Positions 51,732-61,149 of a stretch of 64,000 nt of DNA are shown one piece after another. Where the stretch lies: positions 62,001-126,000 of the forward strand of contig CBDCRK010000002.1 of NCBI GenBank assembly GCA_965220955.1, read 5' to 3'. The notes below the pieces were generated by a model. It ran no database searches, was not told where the DNA came from, and saw only the letters and a list, made by a program, of their open reading frames with translations. A program made the translations under genes and the position numbers. Position 1 is the first letter of the stretch, and each line of letters starts with the position of its first letter. The DNA comes from CBDCRK01 sp965220955. GTDB taxonomy: Bacteria; Desulfobacterota; Binatia; Bin18; CBDCRK01.

Positions 51732-52949
51732 CTAGATCACTTCTTCCTCTCTCAGACTGGCAATGTCCTCCCAGGAATAACCCAACATATCGATCAGGAT
51801 CTGCTCGGTATGCTCGCCAAATTCCGGAGCCGGAGCCTTGGGATTAGCCGGGGTTTTACTGAGAGTGATAGGTGAGCCTACAATCTTGGTCGGGCCCCAG
51901 CCTGGGTGGTCATAGTCCACAATGTAGTCGTTGGCCAGCATCTGCTGGTCTTCGGGCAGATCATTGATAGTGTTAATTACCGTATAGATAAAATCCCCAC
52001 CTGTCTTCAGGAGCTGAATCCACTCCTCCCGAGGCTTGGAGGCAAAGATTTTGTCGAGCGTAGCAATAAGCTCCTCGGCATTCTTGCCCCTGGTCCGCAT
52101 GTCAGCAAACCGGGGATCTTTCTCCAGTTCTTGGATGCCTATGACTTGGCAAAAGTCTGACCAGTATCGATCCGCCTGGGGCATGCCCAGGCAGATCCAC
52201 TTCCCGTCCTGGCACTCATAGTGATTCCACAAGGGATTAACAGCTTTGGTCCGATAAAACCGCTTGAACTCTTTCCCCAGGGTAAGTCGGCAGGCTAGGT
52301 TGAGTCCCTGAAGTGCTGTTGCCATGCTACCCAGGTGGGAGGTATCCACTTCCTGTCCAATGCCCAGACGCTCCCGGGCTAAAAGCGCCACCACAATTCC
52401 GTACGACAGCATAATCGCGCCCATTTGGTCGGCAATGCCCCCGGTGATGTTTACCGGCTCCATGTCTGGGTTGCCAACCGCGGTCATAATTCCGGAGCGA
52501 GCCAGGCCCATATAGTCGAAGGAAGGCTCACCTGAGTCTGGTCCTTTAGGCCCATACCCCGAAGCACTGGCATAAATGAGCTTGGGGTTGTAACGAGAGA
52601 GGGTCTGATAGTCCAGACCGAGCCTGGCCGCCACTCCTTTGCGGAAGTTCTGTACAAAGGCATCGGATTTTTCCACCAGCCGATAGACAATCTCTGTGGC
52701 CTTAGGCTTCTTTAGGTCCAGCGTGAGGCTTTTTTTATGGCGGTTGTTGGCCTCGAAATAATAGTTGCGTTTTTCTCCTCCTGTCCGGCTACCGGCAATG
52801 CTCATAACCCCCCGGCCGGGGTCTCCCCCTATCCTTTCCTCGATTTTTATCACCTCTGCACCCAGGTCTCCCAGCATCATGGTAGACACCGGTCCCTGCT
52901 GAAAAATGGTCCAGTCAATAATGCGAATTCCCTCCAGCGGTAAAGCCAT
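51732..52949 (-). CDS. CaiB/BaiF family CoA transferase
   Basis: Class III CoA transferase of 405 residues that moves CoA between an acyl donor and a carboxylate. N-terminal region: LEGIRIIDWTIFQQGPVSTM, MLGDLGAEVIKIEERIGGDP near residue 25, HKKSLTLDLKKPKATEIV, then SDAFVQNFRKGVAARLGLDY. The catalytic aspartate is probably the D in FDYMGLARSGIMTAVGNPD near residue 145. Middle region: LNLACRLTLGKEFKRF. The C-terminal domain ends TEQILIDMLGYSWEDIASLR. Length is typical. Its partner could be the acyl-CoA dehydrogenase at 3 kb, but the genes are far apart. GGAGG precedes ATG 52949. The natural substrate is not readable. Confidence 0.9.
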   Translation of the reverse strand: MALPLEGIRIIDWTIFQQGPVSTMMLGDLGAEVIKIEERIGGDPGRGVMSIAGSRTGGEKRNYYFEANNRHKKSLTLDLKKPKATEIVYRLVEKSDAFVQNFRKGVAARLGLDYQTLSRYNPKLIYASASGYGPKGPDSGEPSFDYMGLARSGIMTAVGNPDMEPVNITGGIADQMGAIMLSYGIVVALLARERLGIGQEVDTSHLGSMATALQGLNLACRLTLGKEFKRFYRTKAVNPLWNHYECQDGKWICLGMPQADRYWSDFCQVIGIQELEKDPRFADMRTRGKNAEELIATLDKIFASKPREEWIQLLKTGGDFIYTVINTINDLPEDQQMLANDYIVDYDHPGWGPTKIVGSPITLSKTPANPKAPAPEFGEHTEQILIDMLGYSWEDIASLREEEVI

Positions 52950-53059
52950 GGCCTCCCTCCTTTTTCACCAGAATTTTCGCAAAACTTGCCAGAAATCTAG
53001 CACAGGCCGCAGGCAGAACAAAGCCTCTATCCCGTAGACCGAAGCCCTATAAAACCCAT

Positions 53060-54259
53060 TCACTGTATTGGAGGGTTCCCTTGAGGGTAGCCTAACTGGG
53101 CAAGACGCTCCCGGATTAGGGGAGCTTGAGGATTTTCAGGGGCCAGCTGCAAGCAGCGGGTAAGCTGCACTGCCGCGTTTTTTTTATCCCCAGCTTTTTC
53201 CCATACAAGGCCCAAGCTGCAACAAGCAGCGGCAAAGTTAGGGTCATACTTCTGCGCCTCTTGATACTCTCTTTTGGCTCTAACCAGATCCCCCCTGGCT
53301 TCTAGCGCTTGCCCCACCTCATAATGAAACAGCGCCTCTTGATTGCGCGTGACAATCGCTACAAAAGAAAATGCCTGCTCTTCCTCTTTCTTGGGAGGCA
53401 AGGAGAGACTAGCTTGGGGGGTGGCTTTCTTGGCCTCAGGTTCATCTTGCGGGACATGTACAGAAGAAGAGGCTGGATTATCCTCCGATGTTGCAACTGG
53501 AAGAGTTTCGGCTTCAGTGGGAGCCTCTGAAAGCCTGACCAGGGTCCGGTCAGGTTCCTTCGCCCCACCATTTTCCTTCTCTTGGGCCTGGACAGGGCTC
53601 TCTGCAGGTTGGTCTGTTTCTGGCTGTTCAGTGGAGGACATCTCCGGGGGGCCCTGACGTCCCGCTTGCTCGCGTAGGGCAATATCAAGATTACGGCGTG
53701 CGGCCGTACTCTGGGGATTAAGGCCAAGGGCTTGCTGGTACTCTTCAATCGCCCCGTCAAGATCTCTTTTGTTCTTTAGGGCAACTCCTAGATTGGTACG
53801 AGCACCAGCATGGGTAGGATCAATGCGCAGAGCCTCGCGGTACTCGGCGATTGCTCCATCAAAGTCACTCCGGTGGTGGAAGATAGTACCAAGGTAAACA
53901 TGCGCGTCGGCATACGTGAGGTTGAGAGCTATTGCTCGGTGCAGCTCGGTAATAGCTCCACGCTCATCTCCCTGGAGATAAAGGGCAATGCTCAGGTTAT
54001 AATGGAGATCAGCTCTGTCAGGGGTTAAGGCAATGGCCTGCTGGTACTCTCGAACCGCACCAGCAAGGTCCCCCTGCTTTTGCAAAGCATCGGCCGTGTG
54101 AAAATGTTCGAGCGCCTGCGGGGAGAGAGGCGGATACTCTTGTGCCTCCACCCCCCCCTTAATCAAGAAAAGGATCAAGAAAAAAATGAGCCCAACACCA
54201 ACAAGACTACAGGTGCCTTTTAGAGCCCTCACCCTCATTATCTTAAAGCATATATGCAA
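53060..54259 (-). CDS. TPR-repeat protein with N-terminal membrane anchor
   Basis: About 400 residues. A hydrophobic segment (LVGVGLIFFLILFLIKGGVE) at the N-terminus anchors it in the membrane or acts as a signal. Then come four or more TPR units (HTADALQKQGDLAGAVREYQ, NLSIALYLQGDERGAITELH, YLGTIFHHRSDFDGAIAEYR, NLGVALKNKRDLDGAIEEYQ). A ~110-residue Pro/Glu-rich linker follows (TEQPETDQPAESPVQAQEKE), then two further TPRs (YEVGQALEARGDLVRAKREY). TTG 54259 has GGAGGA five bases upstream; ATG 54238 and GTG 54274 are alternatives. It is probably a scaffold facing the periplasm, with a partner that cannot be named. Confidence 0.85.
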   Translation of the reverse strand: MHICFKIMRVRALKGTCSLVGVGLIFFLILFLIKGGVEAQEYPPLSPQALEHFHTADALQKQGDLAGAVREYQQAIALTPDRADLHYNLSIALYLQGDERGAITELHRAIALNLTYADAHVYLGTIFHHRSDFDGAIAEYREALRIDPTHAGARTNLGVALKNKRDLDGAIEEYQQALGLNPQSTAARRNLDIALREQAGRQGPPEMSSTEQPETDQPAESPVQAQEKENGGAKEPDRTLVRLSEAPTEAETLPVATSEDNPASSSVHVPQDEPEAKKATPQASLSLPPKKEEEQAFSFVAIVTRNQEALFHYEVGQALEARGDLVRAKREYQEAQKYDPNFAAACCSLGLVWEKAGDKKNAAVQLTRCLQLAPENPQAPLIRERLAQLGYPQGNPPIQ

Positions 54260-54379
54260 GAACTTCCTCCCCACCTCTCTTCCATCTCCTTACCTATACC
54301 TACCCCAGTGAGTCCCTAGTGCGGGAGGATTAAGGAGGGGAGCTTCCCCGGCAGGCCATTCGCCGAGATCTTCAGCGAG

Positions 54380-57300
54380 CTATTCAGCAAGCCCTCCGCC
54401 GAGCCCTTCGCCGAGCTGTTTCTCAAACGCGGTGAGGTCCTCTTCTACAATGCTAAAGTAGCGGGCTTGAGGATGGTGGAAAACAAGGGCTGAGACCGAG
54501 GCCTCAGGCTCCATCATATAGTTTTCGGTAAGACACACACCAATAGTGTCCTCGACCTTGAGAAGCTGAAAGAGCTGGGTCTGATCCTCAAGACGTGGAC
54601 AGGCCGGATAACCAAAGCTGACTCGCACTCCTCGATACCGGGCCTTGAAGCGCTCGCGCATAGCCATTCCCTGAGGATCGGGAAAACCCCACATCTCGCG
54701 CAGCTTTTGGTGGAGCAGCTCAGCGAACCCCTCCGAGCCCTCAATAGCAAGAGCCTGGATAATATGAGAGCGCAGATAGTGTCCTTCCTGCTTAAGGCGT
54801 TCGGCCAACTCACGCACCCTATGCCCGCAGGTGACAGCAAAAAAAGCCACATAGTCCATCTTCCCCGAACTCCGCGGAGCCACAAAGTCACTCAGACAAA
54901 GCCCCTCACCATTCATAGCCTGACGGGGAAAGTGGAAGGTCTCAATCACATTAGCACCCGCAGAATCGTAAATCAGAATAATGTCCCCTTCAGCTTGGAC
55001 AGGGCAGAATTTGTATACCCCTTTTGCCTGCATGAGCTTTTTAGAGATGACCTCCTCCTCAACTTCCCGTACCTGCCTATAGAGAATTGTCGCTTTTTCA
55101 TCGCCCTGCTCCAGAAGCGTTTCCAGGTTCCCCTTAAGTCCCAGGTGTTTACCATAAAGCATGGTGGGATTAACGTAGGAAAAAATCTCCTCCAAGTCAT
55201 AATCGTCGAGGGTATGGAGCTTTAAGTCGGGAGGAAGGGGAATGGGGTGGTCGTGCATTCTCCCATGGTTTGGCCCCGGCGCAATGGGGGTTACAGCCGT
55301 TGCTGCTATCTTTTTCTTACTAGCCTCTTTATAGCGGGCGTGGTCCTCGGCAACACGCAGTTCCAGTTCTTTACGCTTACTTTCATCAATAAGCTGATTG
55401 GCCAGATCAAGCCCACGCATAGCATCATTAGCATACAACACCAGGCCGTCGTACTCAGGAGCAATCTTGGTAGCCGTGAACCTAGCGGTAAGCGCTGCTC
55501 CACCTACAAGAATGGGGCAATTCATCCCCGCATTCTTGAGGTCCTGTGCAGTCACAACCATCTGTTGGGCAGATTTCACCAGAAGCCCAGAAAGACCAAT
55601 AGCATCTGGCTGGTGTTTACTGTACGCTTTAATGAGATCTTCTGGTGGCACCTTGATGCCAAGGTTGATCACCTGATAGCCGTTGTTTGCCAGAATGATC
55701 TCCACAAGATTTTTGCCAATATCGTGTACGTCTCCCTTGACCGTAGCCAGAAGAATTCTGCCCTTAAGGCTAGCCTCCGCCTTCTCCATAAAAGGCTCAA
55801 GGTGGGTAACCGCAGCCTTCATTGCCTCAGCACTCTGCAGCACCTCGGCCACAATCATTTCATTGTTGTTGAACAACCGTCCTACCTCGTCCATACCTGC
55901 CATAAGCGGACCGTTGATGATTTCCAGGGGCTTTTGTGCGGTTAAGGCCTCGTTGAGATCATCAATGAGGCCGTCTTTGGAGCCCTCGATAATATAGCGA
56001 GCAAGCCGTTTATCGAGGGGCAAGTCTGCCCGGTCATCCACTTTCTTCTCGACCTTCTTCTTGCGGAAATGGGCGGCAAAAGCAGCCACCGGGTCCTCGC
56101 CCCGCCAGAAGATGAGATCTTCAGAAAGCCTGCGTTCCTCTTCAGGAATGGAGGCGTAACGCCCTAGCTTTTCCGCATTGACAATAGCCATGTCCAGGCC
56201 AGCCTTGACGCAGTGATAAAGAAAGACCGCGTTCAATACCTCGCGACCAGCCGGTGGAAGACCAAAGGAAACATTGCTAATACCAAGAATGGTCCTGCAC
56301 TCGGGCAAAGCCTCTTTAATCAGTCGCACCCCGGCAATGGTTTCTTCGCCGGCACCAATATAGTTCTGATCGCCAGTGCCAACGGGAAAGACAAGGGGAT
56401 CGAAAATAATATTCTCAGGGGGGAGGGCATACTTCTTGGTAAGCAGATCGTGGCTCCGCCTGGCAATGGCCAGTTTACGTTCCCTGGTCACTGCCATGCC
56501 CTGTGCTTTATCTTCGTCGATGCAGCCAACAACGACCGCTGCGCCGTAGCGTGCGACCAGCGGTAGAACCTGCTCGAAACGTTCCTCACCGTCCTCAAGA
56601 TTAATCGAATTGATAATGGCCTTGCCCTGGCAACCCTCCAGCGCAGCCCCAATAACCCTGGCATCGGTGGAGTCAATCATGAGCGGAACTTTTACCTTCT
56701 TAACCAGGAGTTCAAGAAAGGCCTCCATGTCTGCCAGTTCATCCCGGTCCGGATCAGCCAGGCATACATCTATGACCTGAGCCCCACCTCGTACCTGACG
56801 CCTGCCAATTTCTGCCGCCTCCTCAACTGCTCCGGCAATAATCAACTCTTTAAACTTGCGGCTACCGATCACGTTGGTCCGTTCCCCCACAATGATCGGT
56901 CGCTTGTCCTCGTCGATCACCAGCGCTTCCAGACCGGAGACCGCCGTACGCCGAGGAGCCTGAATGACACGAGGTCTCTTTCCCGCTAGCATCTGGTCAA
57001 TAAGGCAGATGTGTGCTGGCGTAGTCCCACAACAGCCACCAACAAGATTGACCCATCCCTCGTTGACAAACCGCTCAAGCTTGGCCGCAATCATCTCCGG
57101 GGTTTCGTTGTAATTACCCTCCTCGTCCGGCAGCCCAGCGTTAGGTATACATAGGACAGGGAAATGGGAGAGAGCAGCAAGCGTGCGCAGATGGTCCGTC
57201 ATAAAATCTGGGCCGGTAGCGCAGTTCAGCCCCACAGCCAAGAGGTCAAAGTGAGCCAGGGCTGTGTACAAGGCTTCGACCCCCTGACCGGCAAGCATGG

Positions 57301-57931
57301 TGCCCATGGTCTCAATTGTTACCGAGGCAATAACCGGCACGCTGACGCCAAGTCTATCAAAGGTCTCTTGAATGCCAATTAGGCCAGCCTTAAGGTTGAG
57401 TGTGTCCTGGGTCGTTTCCATGACCAGGAGATCCGCCCCGCCTTGCAAAAGCCCTTGGGCCTGTTCGCTGTAGGCTAGACGCATTTCATTAAAGGTCACC
57501 CCACCGGTTACGGAAATATTCCGGGTCGTAGGACCCATAGAACCGGCAACAAAACGGGGCTTCTCCGATGTGCTGTAGGGCCTGATTGCCGCTTTGGCCA
57601 GACGGGCAGCCTCCTGGTTGATCTCTATGGCCTTATCTGTCAGGTCATACTCTGCCAGCACAACCCGAGTAGCACCAAAAGTGTTAGTCTCGATTATGTC
57701 AGCCCCTGCTTGAAGAAACCCTTCATGAATGTCGGTAATAACATCAGGACGGGTAAAGACTAGATGTTCATTACACCCTTCGTACTGAGCACCGCCAAAG
57801 TCTTGAGCAGTGAGATAGCGTGCCTGGACAGAGGTCCCCATGGCACCGTCAAAAAGCAGAATGCGCTCACGCAGCAAGGACGCAAGGGTCGCAGCTGCCC
57901 CTGAAAATGGGGGAAGAGAATTAGTTTTCAT
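54380..57931 (-). CDS. metH: Cobalamin-dependent methionine synthase
   Basis: Four-domain MetH of 1183 residues. Homocysteine domain (1-~330): LLFDGAMGTSVQ, GLNCATGPDFM, GGCCGTTPAHI (zinc cysteines). Methyltetrahydrofolate domain (~350-620): VGERTNVIGSRKFKELI and PLMIDSTDARVIGAALEG. Cobalamin domain (~660-890): the base-off histidine motif is DVHDIGKNLVEIILANNGY, then LSGLLVKSAQQMV. AdoMet activation domain (~950-1180): LYGKHLGLKGNLETLLE and SFGYPACPRLEDQ. All catalytic residues seem present. The adenosylcobalamin riboswitch often found upstream of B12 genes is not visible; only 43 bases separate the gene from the upstream adh, so both may share a transcript. Confidence 0.96.
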   Translation of the reverse strand: MKTNSLPPFSGAAATLASLLRERILLFDGAMGTSVQARYLTAQDFGGAQYEGCNEHLVFTRPDVITDIHEGFLQAGADIIETNTFGATRVVLAEYDLTDKAIEINQEAARLAKAAIRPYSTSEKPRFVAGSMGPTTRNISVTGGVTFNEMRLAYSEQAQGLLQGGADLLVMETTQDTLNLKAGLIGIQETFDRLGVSVPVIASVTIETMGTMLAGQGVEALYTALAHFDLLAVGLNCATGPDFMTDHLRTLAALSHFPVLCIPNAGLPDEEGNYNETPEMIAAKLERFVNEGWVNLVGGCCGTTPAHICLIDQMLAGKRPRVIQAPRRTAVSGLEALVIDEDKRPIIVGERTNVIGSRKFKELIIAGAVEEAAEIGRRQVRGGAQVIDVCLADPDRDELADMEAFLELLVKKVKVPLMIDSTDARVIGAALEGCQGKAIINSINLEDGEERFEQVLPLVARYGAAVVVGCIDEDKAQGMAVTRERKLAIARRSHDLLTKKYALPPENIIFDPLVFPVGTGDQNYIGAGEETIAGVRLIKEALPECRTILGISNVSFGLPPAGREVLNAVFLYHCVKAGLDMAIVNAEKLGRYASIPEEERRLSEDLIFWRGEDPVAAFAAHFRKKKVEKKVDDRADLPLDKRLARYIIEGSKDGLIDDLNEALTAQKPLEIINGPLMAGMDEVGRLFNNNEMIVAEVLQSAEAMKAAVTHLEPFMEKAEASLKGRILLATVKGDVHDIGKNLVEIILANNGYQVINLGIKVPPEDLIKAYSKHQPDAIGLSGLLVKSAQQMVVTAQDLKNAGMNCPILVGGAALTARFTATKIAPEYDGLVLYANDAMRGLDLANQLIDESKRKELELRVAEDHARYKEASKKKIAATAVTPIAPGPNHGRMHDHPIPLPPDLKLHTLDDYDLEEIFSYVNPTMLYGKHLGLKGNLETLLEQGDEKATILYRQVREVEEEVISKKLMQAKGVYKFCPVQAEGDIILIYDSAGANVIETFHFPRQAMNGEGLCLSDFVAPRSSGKMDYVAFFAVTCGHRVRELAERLKQEGHYLRSHIIQALAIEGSEGFAELLHQKLREMWGFPDPQGMAMRERFKARYRGVRVSFGYPACPRLEDQTQLFQLLKVEDTIGVCLTENYMMEPEASVSALVFHHPQARYFSIVEEDLTAFEKQLGEGLGGGLAE

Positions 57932-57974
57932 GATGGAGTAGAGAGAAGAAAGCTCCTTCTTGAATGGTCCTATC

Positions 57975-59030
57975 TTACCACTGGTTTACTACTGTTGCCC
58001 CAAGGGTGCCATACTGGCTCATGGAGGCAAGCACTTCGCCAGCCTGTTCGATCGGCACGGTACGGCTGACCAGTTTGCCTGGGGTGAGCTTTCCTGACTC
58101 TACCATACGAAGCATTACTGGGTAGCGTTGGGGCTGCATGCCGATAGTTCCGACCACGGTTAGCTCTCTGGCCACAATAATATCCACGGGGAACGCCACT
58201 TCCCCCTTCTCTTTCTGCGTGGTTAGCCCAATCTGCAGGTGACGACCTCGAGTGCGAAGACTCATAATTGAGTTGCGACAGGTTGTGGCCTCACCCAAGG
58301 CATCAACGGAGACATGAGCCCCGCCATTAGTAAGGTGTTGGACCGCAGCCGGTGCGTCTTCATTAGACGCGTTAACTGTGTGCGTTGCCCCCAGCTCTTT
58401 GGCCATGGCCAACTTTTTCTCATTGATGTCCACACCAATGACATTAGCGCCCAGAGTCGAGGCAATATGGATGGCTGCCAGGCCAATGCCCCCACAGCCA
58501 TGTACCGCCACCCACTCCCCAGCACGCACCTGGGCCTGATCTACTATTCCATGAAATGAGGTCATGAACCGGCATCCCAAGCTTGCACCCTCAACAAACG
58601 GAATCGTCTCAGGAAGGGGAACCAAATTCAAGTCAGCCCGCGGAATGTGGGCAAGCCGTCCATAGCCACCGCTGTAATTAAAACCTGCGGCCTCAGCGTT
58701 GGCACAGGTGTTCTGGTGGCCGGATAGACAGTACTCGCATGAACCACAGCCAAAGTTAAACGGGCAGACCACACGGTCACCTCGGTTAAATTTCGTTACT
58801 TGCGATCCTACCTCTTCAAGCACCCCACAGAACTCATGTCCGATGACCTGAGGCAGATGCGGCTCAAGACCAATCCACCCCCAGTCTCCTACCCAGAAAT
58901 GCCAATCACTGCGACAGATGCCATTGGCTTCCACCCGTACGAGCGCATCCTGAGGGCCACACTTGGGGTCTGGCCAGTCGTTATGTACTACCAAAGGCTT
59001 GCTAATCTCCTCAAGAACCGCCGCCTTCAT
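57975..59030 (-). CDS. Zinc-dependent alcohol dehydrogenase
   Basis: Medium-chain dehydrogenase of 351 residues. Catalytic zinc: GICRSDWHFWVGD (Cys near 38) and GHEFCGVLEEVG (His near 64), with the third ligand likely in GASLGCRFMTSFHG. Structural zinc: CGSCEYCLSGHQNTC near 96-111 (all four Cys). The Rossmann loop is AVHGCGGIGLAAIHIASTLG near 172, with the NAD-selecting D in VIGVDINEKKLAMAKELG, so NAD is preferred over NADP. Near-normal length. AGGGAGG precedes the ATG. Substrate unknown: the sorbitol- and alcohol-type subgroups share these features. It lies upstream of metH on the same strand. Confidence 0.92.
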   Translation of the reverse strand: MKAAVLEEISKPLVVHNDWPDPKCGPQDALVRVEANGICRSDWHFWVGDWGWIGLEPHLPQVIGHEFCGVLEEVGSQVTKFNRGDRVVCPFNFGCGSCEYCLSGHQNTCANAEAAGFNYSGGYGRLAHIPRADLNLVPLPETIPFVEGASLGCRFMTSFHGIVDQAQVRAGEWVAVHGCGGIGLAAIHIASTLGANVIGVDINEKKLAMAKELGATHTVNASNEDAPAAVQHLTNGGAHVSVDALGEATTCRNSIMSLRTRGRHLQIGLTTQKEKGEVAFPVDIIVARELTVVGTIGMQPQRYPVMLRMVESGKLTPGKLVSRTVPIEQAGEVLASMSQYGTLGATVVNQW

Positions 59031-59206
59031 AGACTACCTCCCTGTACAGATCTTGCCGTTACCCTACCCTGTAGATTCTCTTCCTGTCAAGATACATGGC
59101 TCTTCCAAGTAACCCCATTAGTGGCCAAATATCATTGATTTTAACCTGTGACAGGCAAAATCTAATGTTACCGGGATTTCGGATAAAGAGCTTTAAGGCA
59201 CAAGGG
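59031..59206. other. Gap between adh and the DUF3106 gene
   Basis: 176 bases on the AT-rich side, holding the ends of two minus-strand genes. No terminator with a clear T run and no convincing promoter were found. Confidence 0.3.
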
Positions 59207-59599
59207 TTATTTCCTCCGCGGGCGGGACTGCCATTCACGGTAGTGCTCCTCAAATTCTTCTTTCTCATAAGGGTCCAGCTGCTGGTAGCGCTCGTAGTTC
59301 TTGCGGATGCGCTGCTGCTCTTCCGGGGGAAGGCTGCGCCAGTGTTGATAGCGCTGTTCAAGGCTCCTCTGCCGTTTCGGAGAAAGCTGCTGAAATCGCT
59401 GAAAATTCTTTAGCGCTCGCTGGCGTTGACGGGGAGAAAGCTCTTCCCATCTCTGGCTCAGCACAATACCGCGGGAGGCTGCATAGGCTGGCCAGGAAGG
59501 ACCTACACCGATTCGTGCCTCGGCATGACCCGGGGTGAAAAAAAACGTCCACAGCACCAAGGTAAAGAGAGCAGTTTTAACACCACAAGGCTCTGACAT
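59207..59599 (-). CDS. DUF3106-type periplasmic protein
   Basis: 130 residues. The hydrophobic stretch TALFTLVLWTFFFTPGHAEA is a signal peptide. The remainder is basic and helical, with four or five repeats of about 13-20 residues built on the pattern LSPRQRQRALKNFQRFQQ, LSPKRQRSLEQRYQHWRS, LPPEEQQRIRKNYERYQQ and LDPYEKEEFEEHYREWQS. This is the DUF3106 repeat. Such proteins accompany anti-sigma/ECF-sigma pairs and resemble small periplasmic stress (CpxP/Spy-type) helpers. It lies 18 bases downstream of the anti-sigma gene in the same transcript, so a role as sensor or periplasmic chaperone for this sigma system is likely, but not shown. Confidence 0.85.
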   Translation of the reverse strand: MSEPCGVKTALFTLVLWTFFFTPGHAEARIGVGPSWPAYAASRGIVLSQRWEELSPRQRQRALKNFQRFQQLSPKRQRSLEQRYQHWRSLPPEEQQRIRKNYERYQQLDPYEKEEFEEHYREWQSRPRRK

Positions 59600-59617
59600 T
59601 GCACTACTCCTGTGGAC

Positions 59618-60280
59618 TCACCACCGGCTTGTTCCCTCCCCACCTAGATGAATGCTCCGCACCGCCTCAAAATTCTGCAGCTGCTCCATTCTGTGGAGCA
59701 GATAGTAATCAACAAAAAGTCCTGGCTCTTCGAGCAATCTCGACGGTGGCGTCTCTATGGTCAGACCTGACAGCGCTTCCTCTTCTCTCTGGGCAAGGAT
59801 AGATTCGGAGTTAGTAAGTTTATCTACCTCAGTCACAAACCTATATTGTAAGAATAGATCAGGTTGTTCCACAAGCTCCCGAGGCAGGCCGACCGCAGGG
59901 GAAGGGGTGGTGACTCGCGAGGTTTCCACTCTACTCGAGAGGACAACATAACTCACAACCACAAGCAGAACTGCAGTTGCAACCAGCGCAGGGGCTAGTC
60001 GCCAATCCTCAACAAAATCCTGCCACCAGCGGGTTAGATAGCTTCTTTCCTCGATCTGTCCTTCCTCTTCCACCCGACGCCAGAAGGTTTCAGCAAAGTC
60101 TGGTGAGGGGGTGAGACGTGTCATTTGGGAAAGCAGCTGATCAACCTGGTTTAGCAGAACTTTCTCTTGGGCACATGAAGCACACTCCTGCACGTGCGCA
60201 GCCACCCGTACCCGTGTTCTTGGGGACAACTCTCCATCAAGGTAGGCCGCAAGGGCCTTTTTGATTGCCTGGCACCTCAT
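59618..60280 (-). CDS. Anti-sigma factor with zinc-finger (ZAS-type) N-terminus
   Basis: 220 residues. The cytoplasmic N-terminus has the anti-sigma zinc motif: a Cys at residue 3 and H-x3-C-x2-C in HVQECASC, preceded by the helix AIKKALAAYLDGELSPRTRV. One membrane helix lies near 95-115 (LAPALVATAVLLVVVSYVVL). The remainder is a periplasmic domain of about 100 residues. It holds the sigma factor until a stress signal acts on the periplasmic part. The start overlaps the sigma gene's stop by four bases (ATGA at 60280-60277), which couples translation and matches stoichiometry. The DUF3106 protein downstream may be the sensor. Confidence 0.88.
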   Translation of the reverse strand: MRCQAIKKALAAYLDGELSPRTRVRVAAHVQECASCAQEKVLLNQVDQLLSQMTRLTPSPDFAETFWRRVEEEGQIEERSYLTRWWQDFVEDWRLAPALVATAVLLVVVSYVVLSSRVETSRVTTPSPAVGLPRELVEQPDLFLQYRFVTEVDKLTNSESILAQREEEALSGLTIETPPSRLLEEPGLFVDYYLLHRMEQLQNFEAVRSIHLGGEGTSRW

Positions 60281-60888
60281 GGTTGGAGAAAATCCCTTAA
60301 GCTCTCCTTGAGACTCTGGGTAGCTCGAAAAACCAAGCTCTTAACCGCTTGCTGCGAACAGCTCAAAGCCTCCGCCACCTCTTCGTAGGAAAAACCCTCT
60401 ATACGGCTCAAAACCAGTGCGGCTCGCTGGTTTACCGGCAGCTGGGAAAGGGTTTTTCTCATTTTATCCGCTACTTCTCTGGCTGCCAAGAGGTCCTCCC
60501 CTGTGCCAGGGTTGGTATCGGCAACCCCTCGCCCCAGTCTCTCTCCCTCCTCGTCTGGGAGGAGGTCAAATGATTCAACACTAACCCGATACTCACCTTT
60601 GCGCACCTCATTTAAGCAGTGATTGGTTGCTATTTTAAAGAGCCAGGTAGAAAACCGCGCCTTGGGCTCATACCGTTTCTGCCAGCGGTAAACTTGCAAA
60701 AGTACATCCTGAGCGATCTCCTCGCCTCGCGCCCGTGACCCAACAAAGTGGAAGGCAAAGTTCACCAGCGAAGGACTGTATTTCTGAAACAGGCGCTGAA
60801 ACGCTTGCAGGTCTCCCTCCCTGAAGCGCAACATGAACTGGACATCAGGATCTTCCCGGGGCGCAGTCCTCTCTTTCTTCTGCATCAA
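60277..60888 (-). CDS. RNA polymerase ECF sigma factor (RpoE/sigma-24 type)
   Basis: 203 residues. Region 2: RLFQKYSPSLVNFAFHFVGS with EEIAQDVLLQVYRWQKRYEP and FSTWLFKIATNHCLNEVRKG, the typical core- and -10-binding helices. Region 4: INQRAALVLSRIEGFSYEE (reading the P-V-N-Q-R-A-A part) with a helix-turn-helix in VAEALSCSQQAVKSLVFRAT. The N-terminal ~25 residues and the linker are less conserved. It is coupled to the anti-sigma gene. I could not find its own promoter consensus (GGAAC-like -35) with confidence in the 260 bases upstream, so autoregulation is not shown. Confidence 0.92.
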   Translation of the reverse strand: MMQKKERTAPREDPDVQFMLRFREGDLQAFQRLFQKYSPSLVNFAFHFVGSRARGEEIAQDVLLQVYRWQKRYEPKARFSTWLFKIATNHCLNEVRKGEYRVSVESFDLLPDEEGERLGRGVADTNPGTGEDLLAAREVADKMRKTLSQLPVNQRAALVLSRIEGFSYEEVAEALSCSQQAVKSLVFRATQSLKESLRDFLQP

Positions 60889-61149
60889 ACACGCGGGAAA
60901 AGGGACAGTTGCACTCTTTCCCTACGTCTCCCTTGGCAGATAAAGCCGTGATTTCTTACCTTTGCTCCCATGTACTAGAGAATAATAAGCCTTTTTACCA
61001 TATGTAGGGGAAAGAAAAAGATGAATGGCATACCTTGACCTTATCCTGAAGAAAAATCTGCCGATTATTTAGGGATCTGGGTTTCAAGGTAAGGTCTTAC
61101 CCGAAAGCTCAGAGGGGAGTCAATTTGAACCCTTAGGAGAAGATCAACT
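60889..61149. other. Divergent intergenic region of sigma factor and 61150 gene
   Basis: 261 bases between divergent genes, so it must hold at least two promoters. The AT-rich part (60980-61080) includes accttgaccttatcc at 61032 and a partly complementary ggtaaggtcttacc at 61088, an operator-like inverted arrangement. No convincing -35/-10 was identified. Confidence 0.35.

Noticed and set aside
57932..57974. Cobalamin or SAM riboswitch ahead of metH
   Set aside because: Only 43 bases separate it from adh, too little for either riboswitch, and no matching core is seen.
61022..61110. ECF autoregulatory promoter before the sigma gene
   Set aside because: No clear GGAAC/TCT-type pair at proper spacing was found on the minus strand, so none is claimed.
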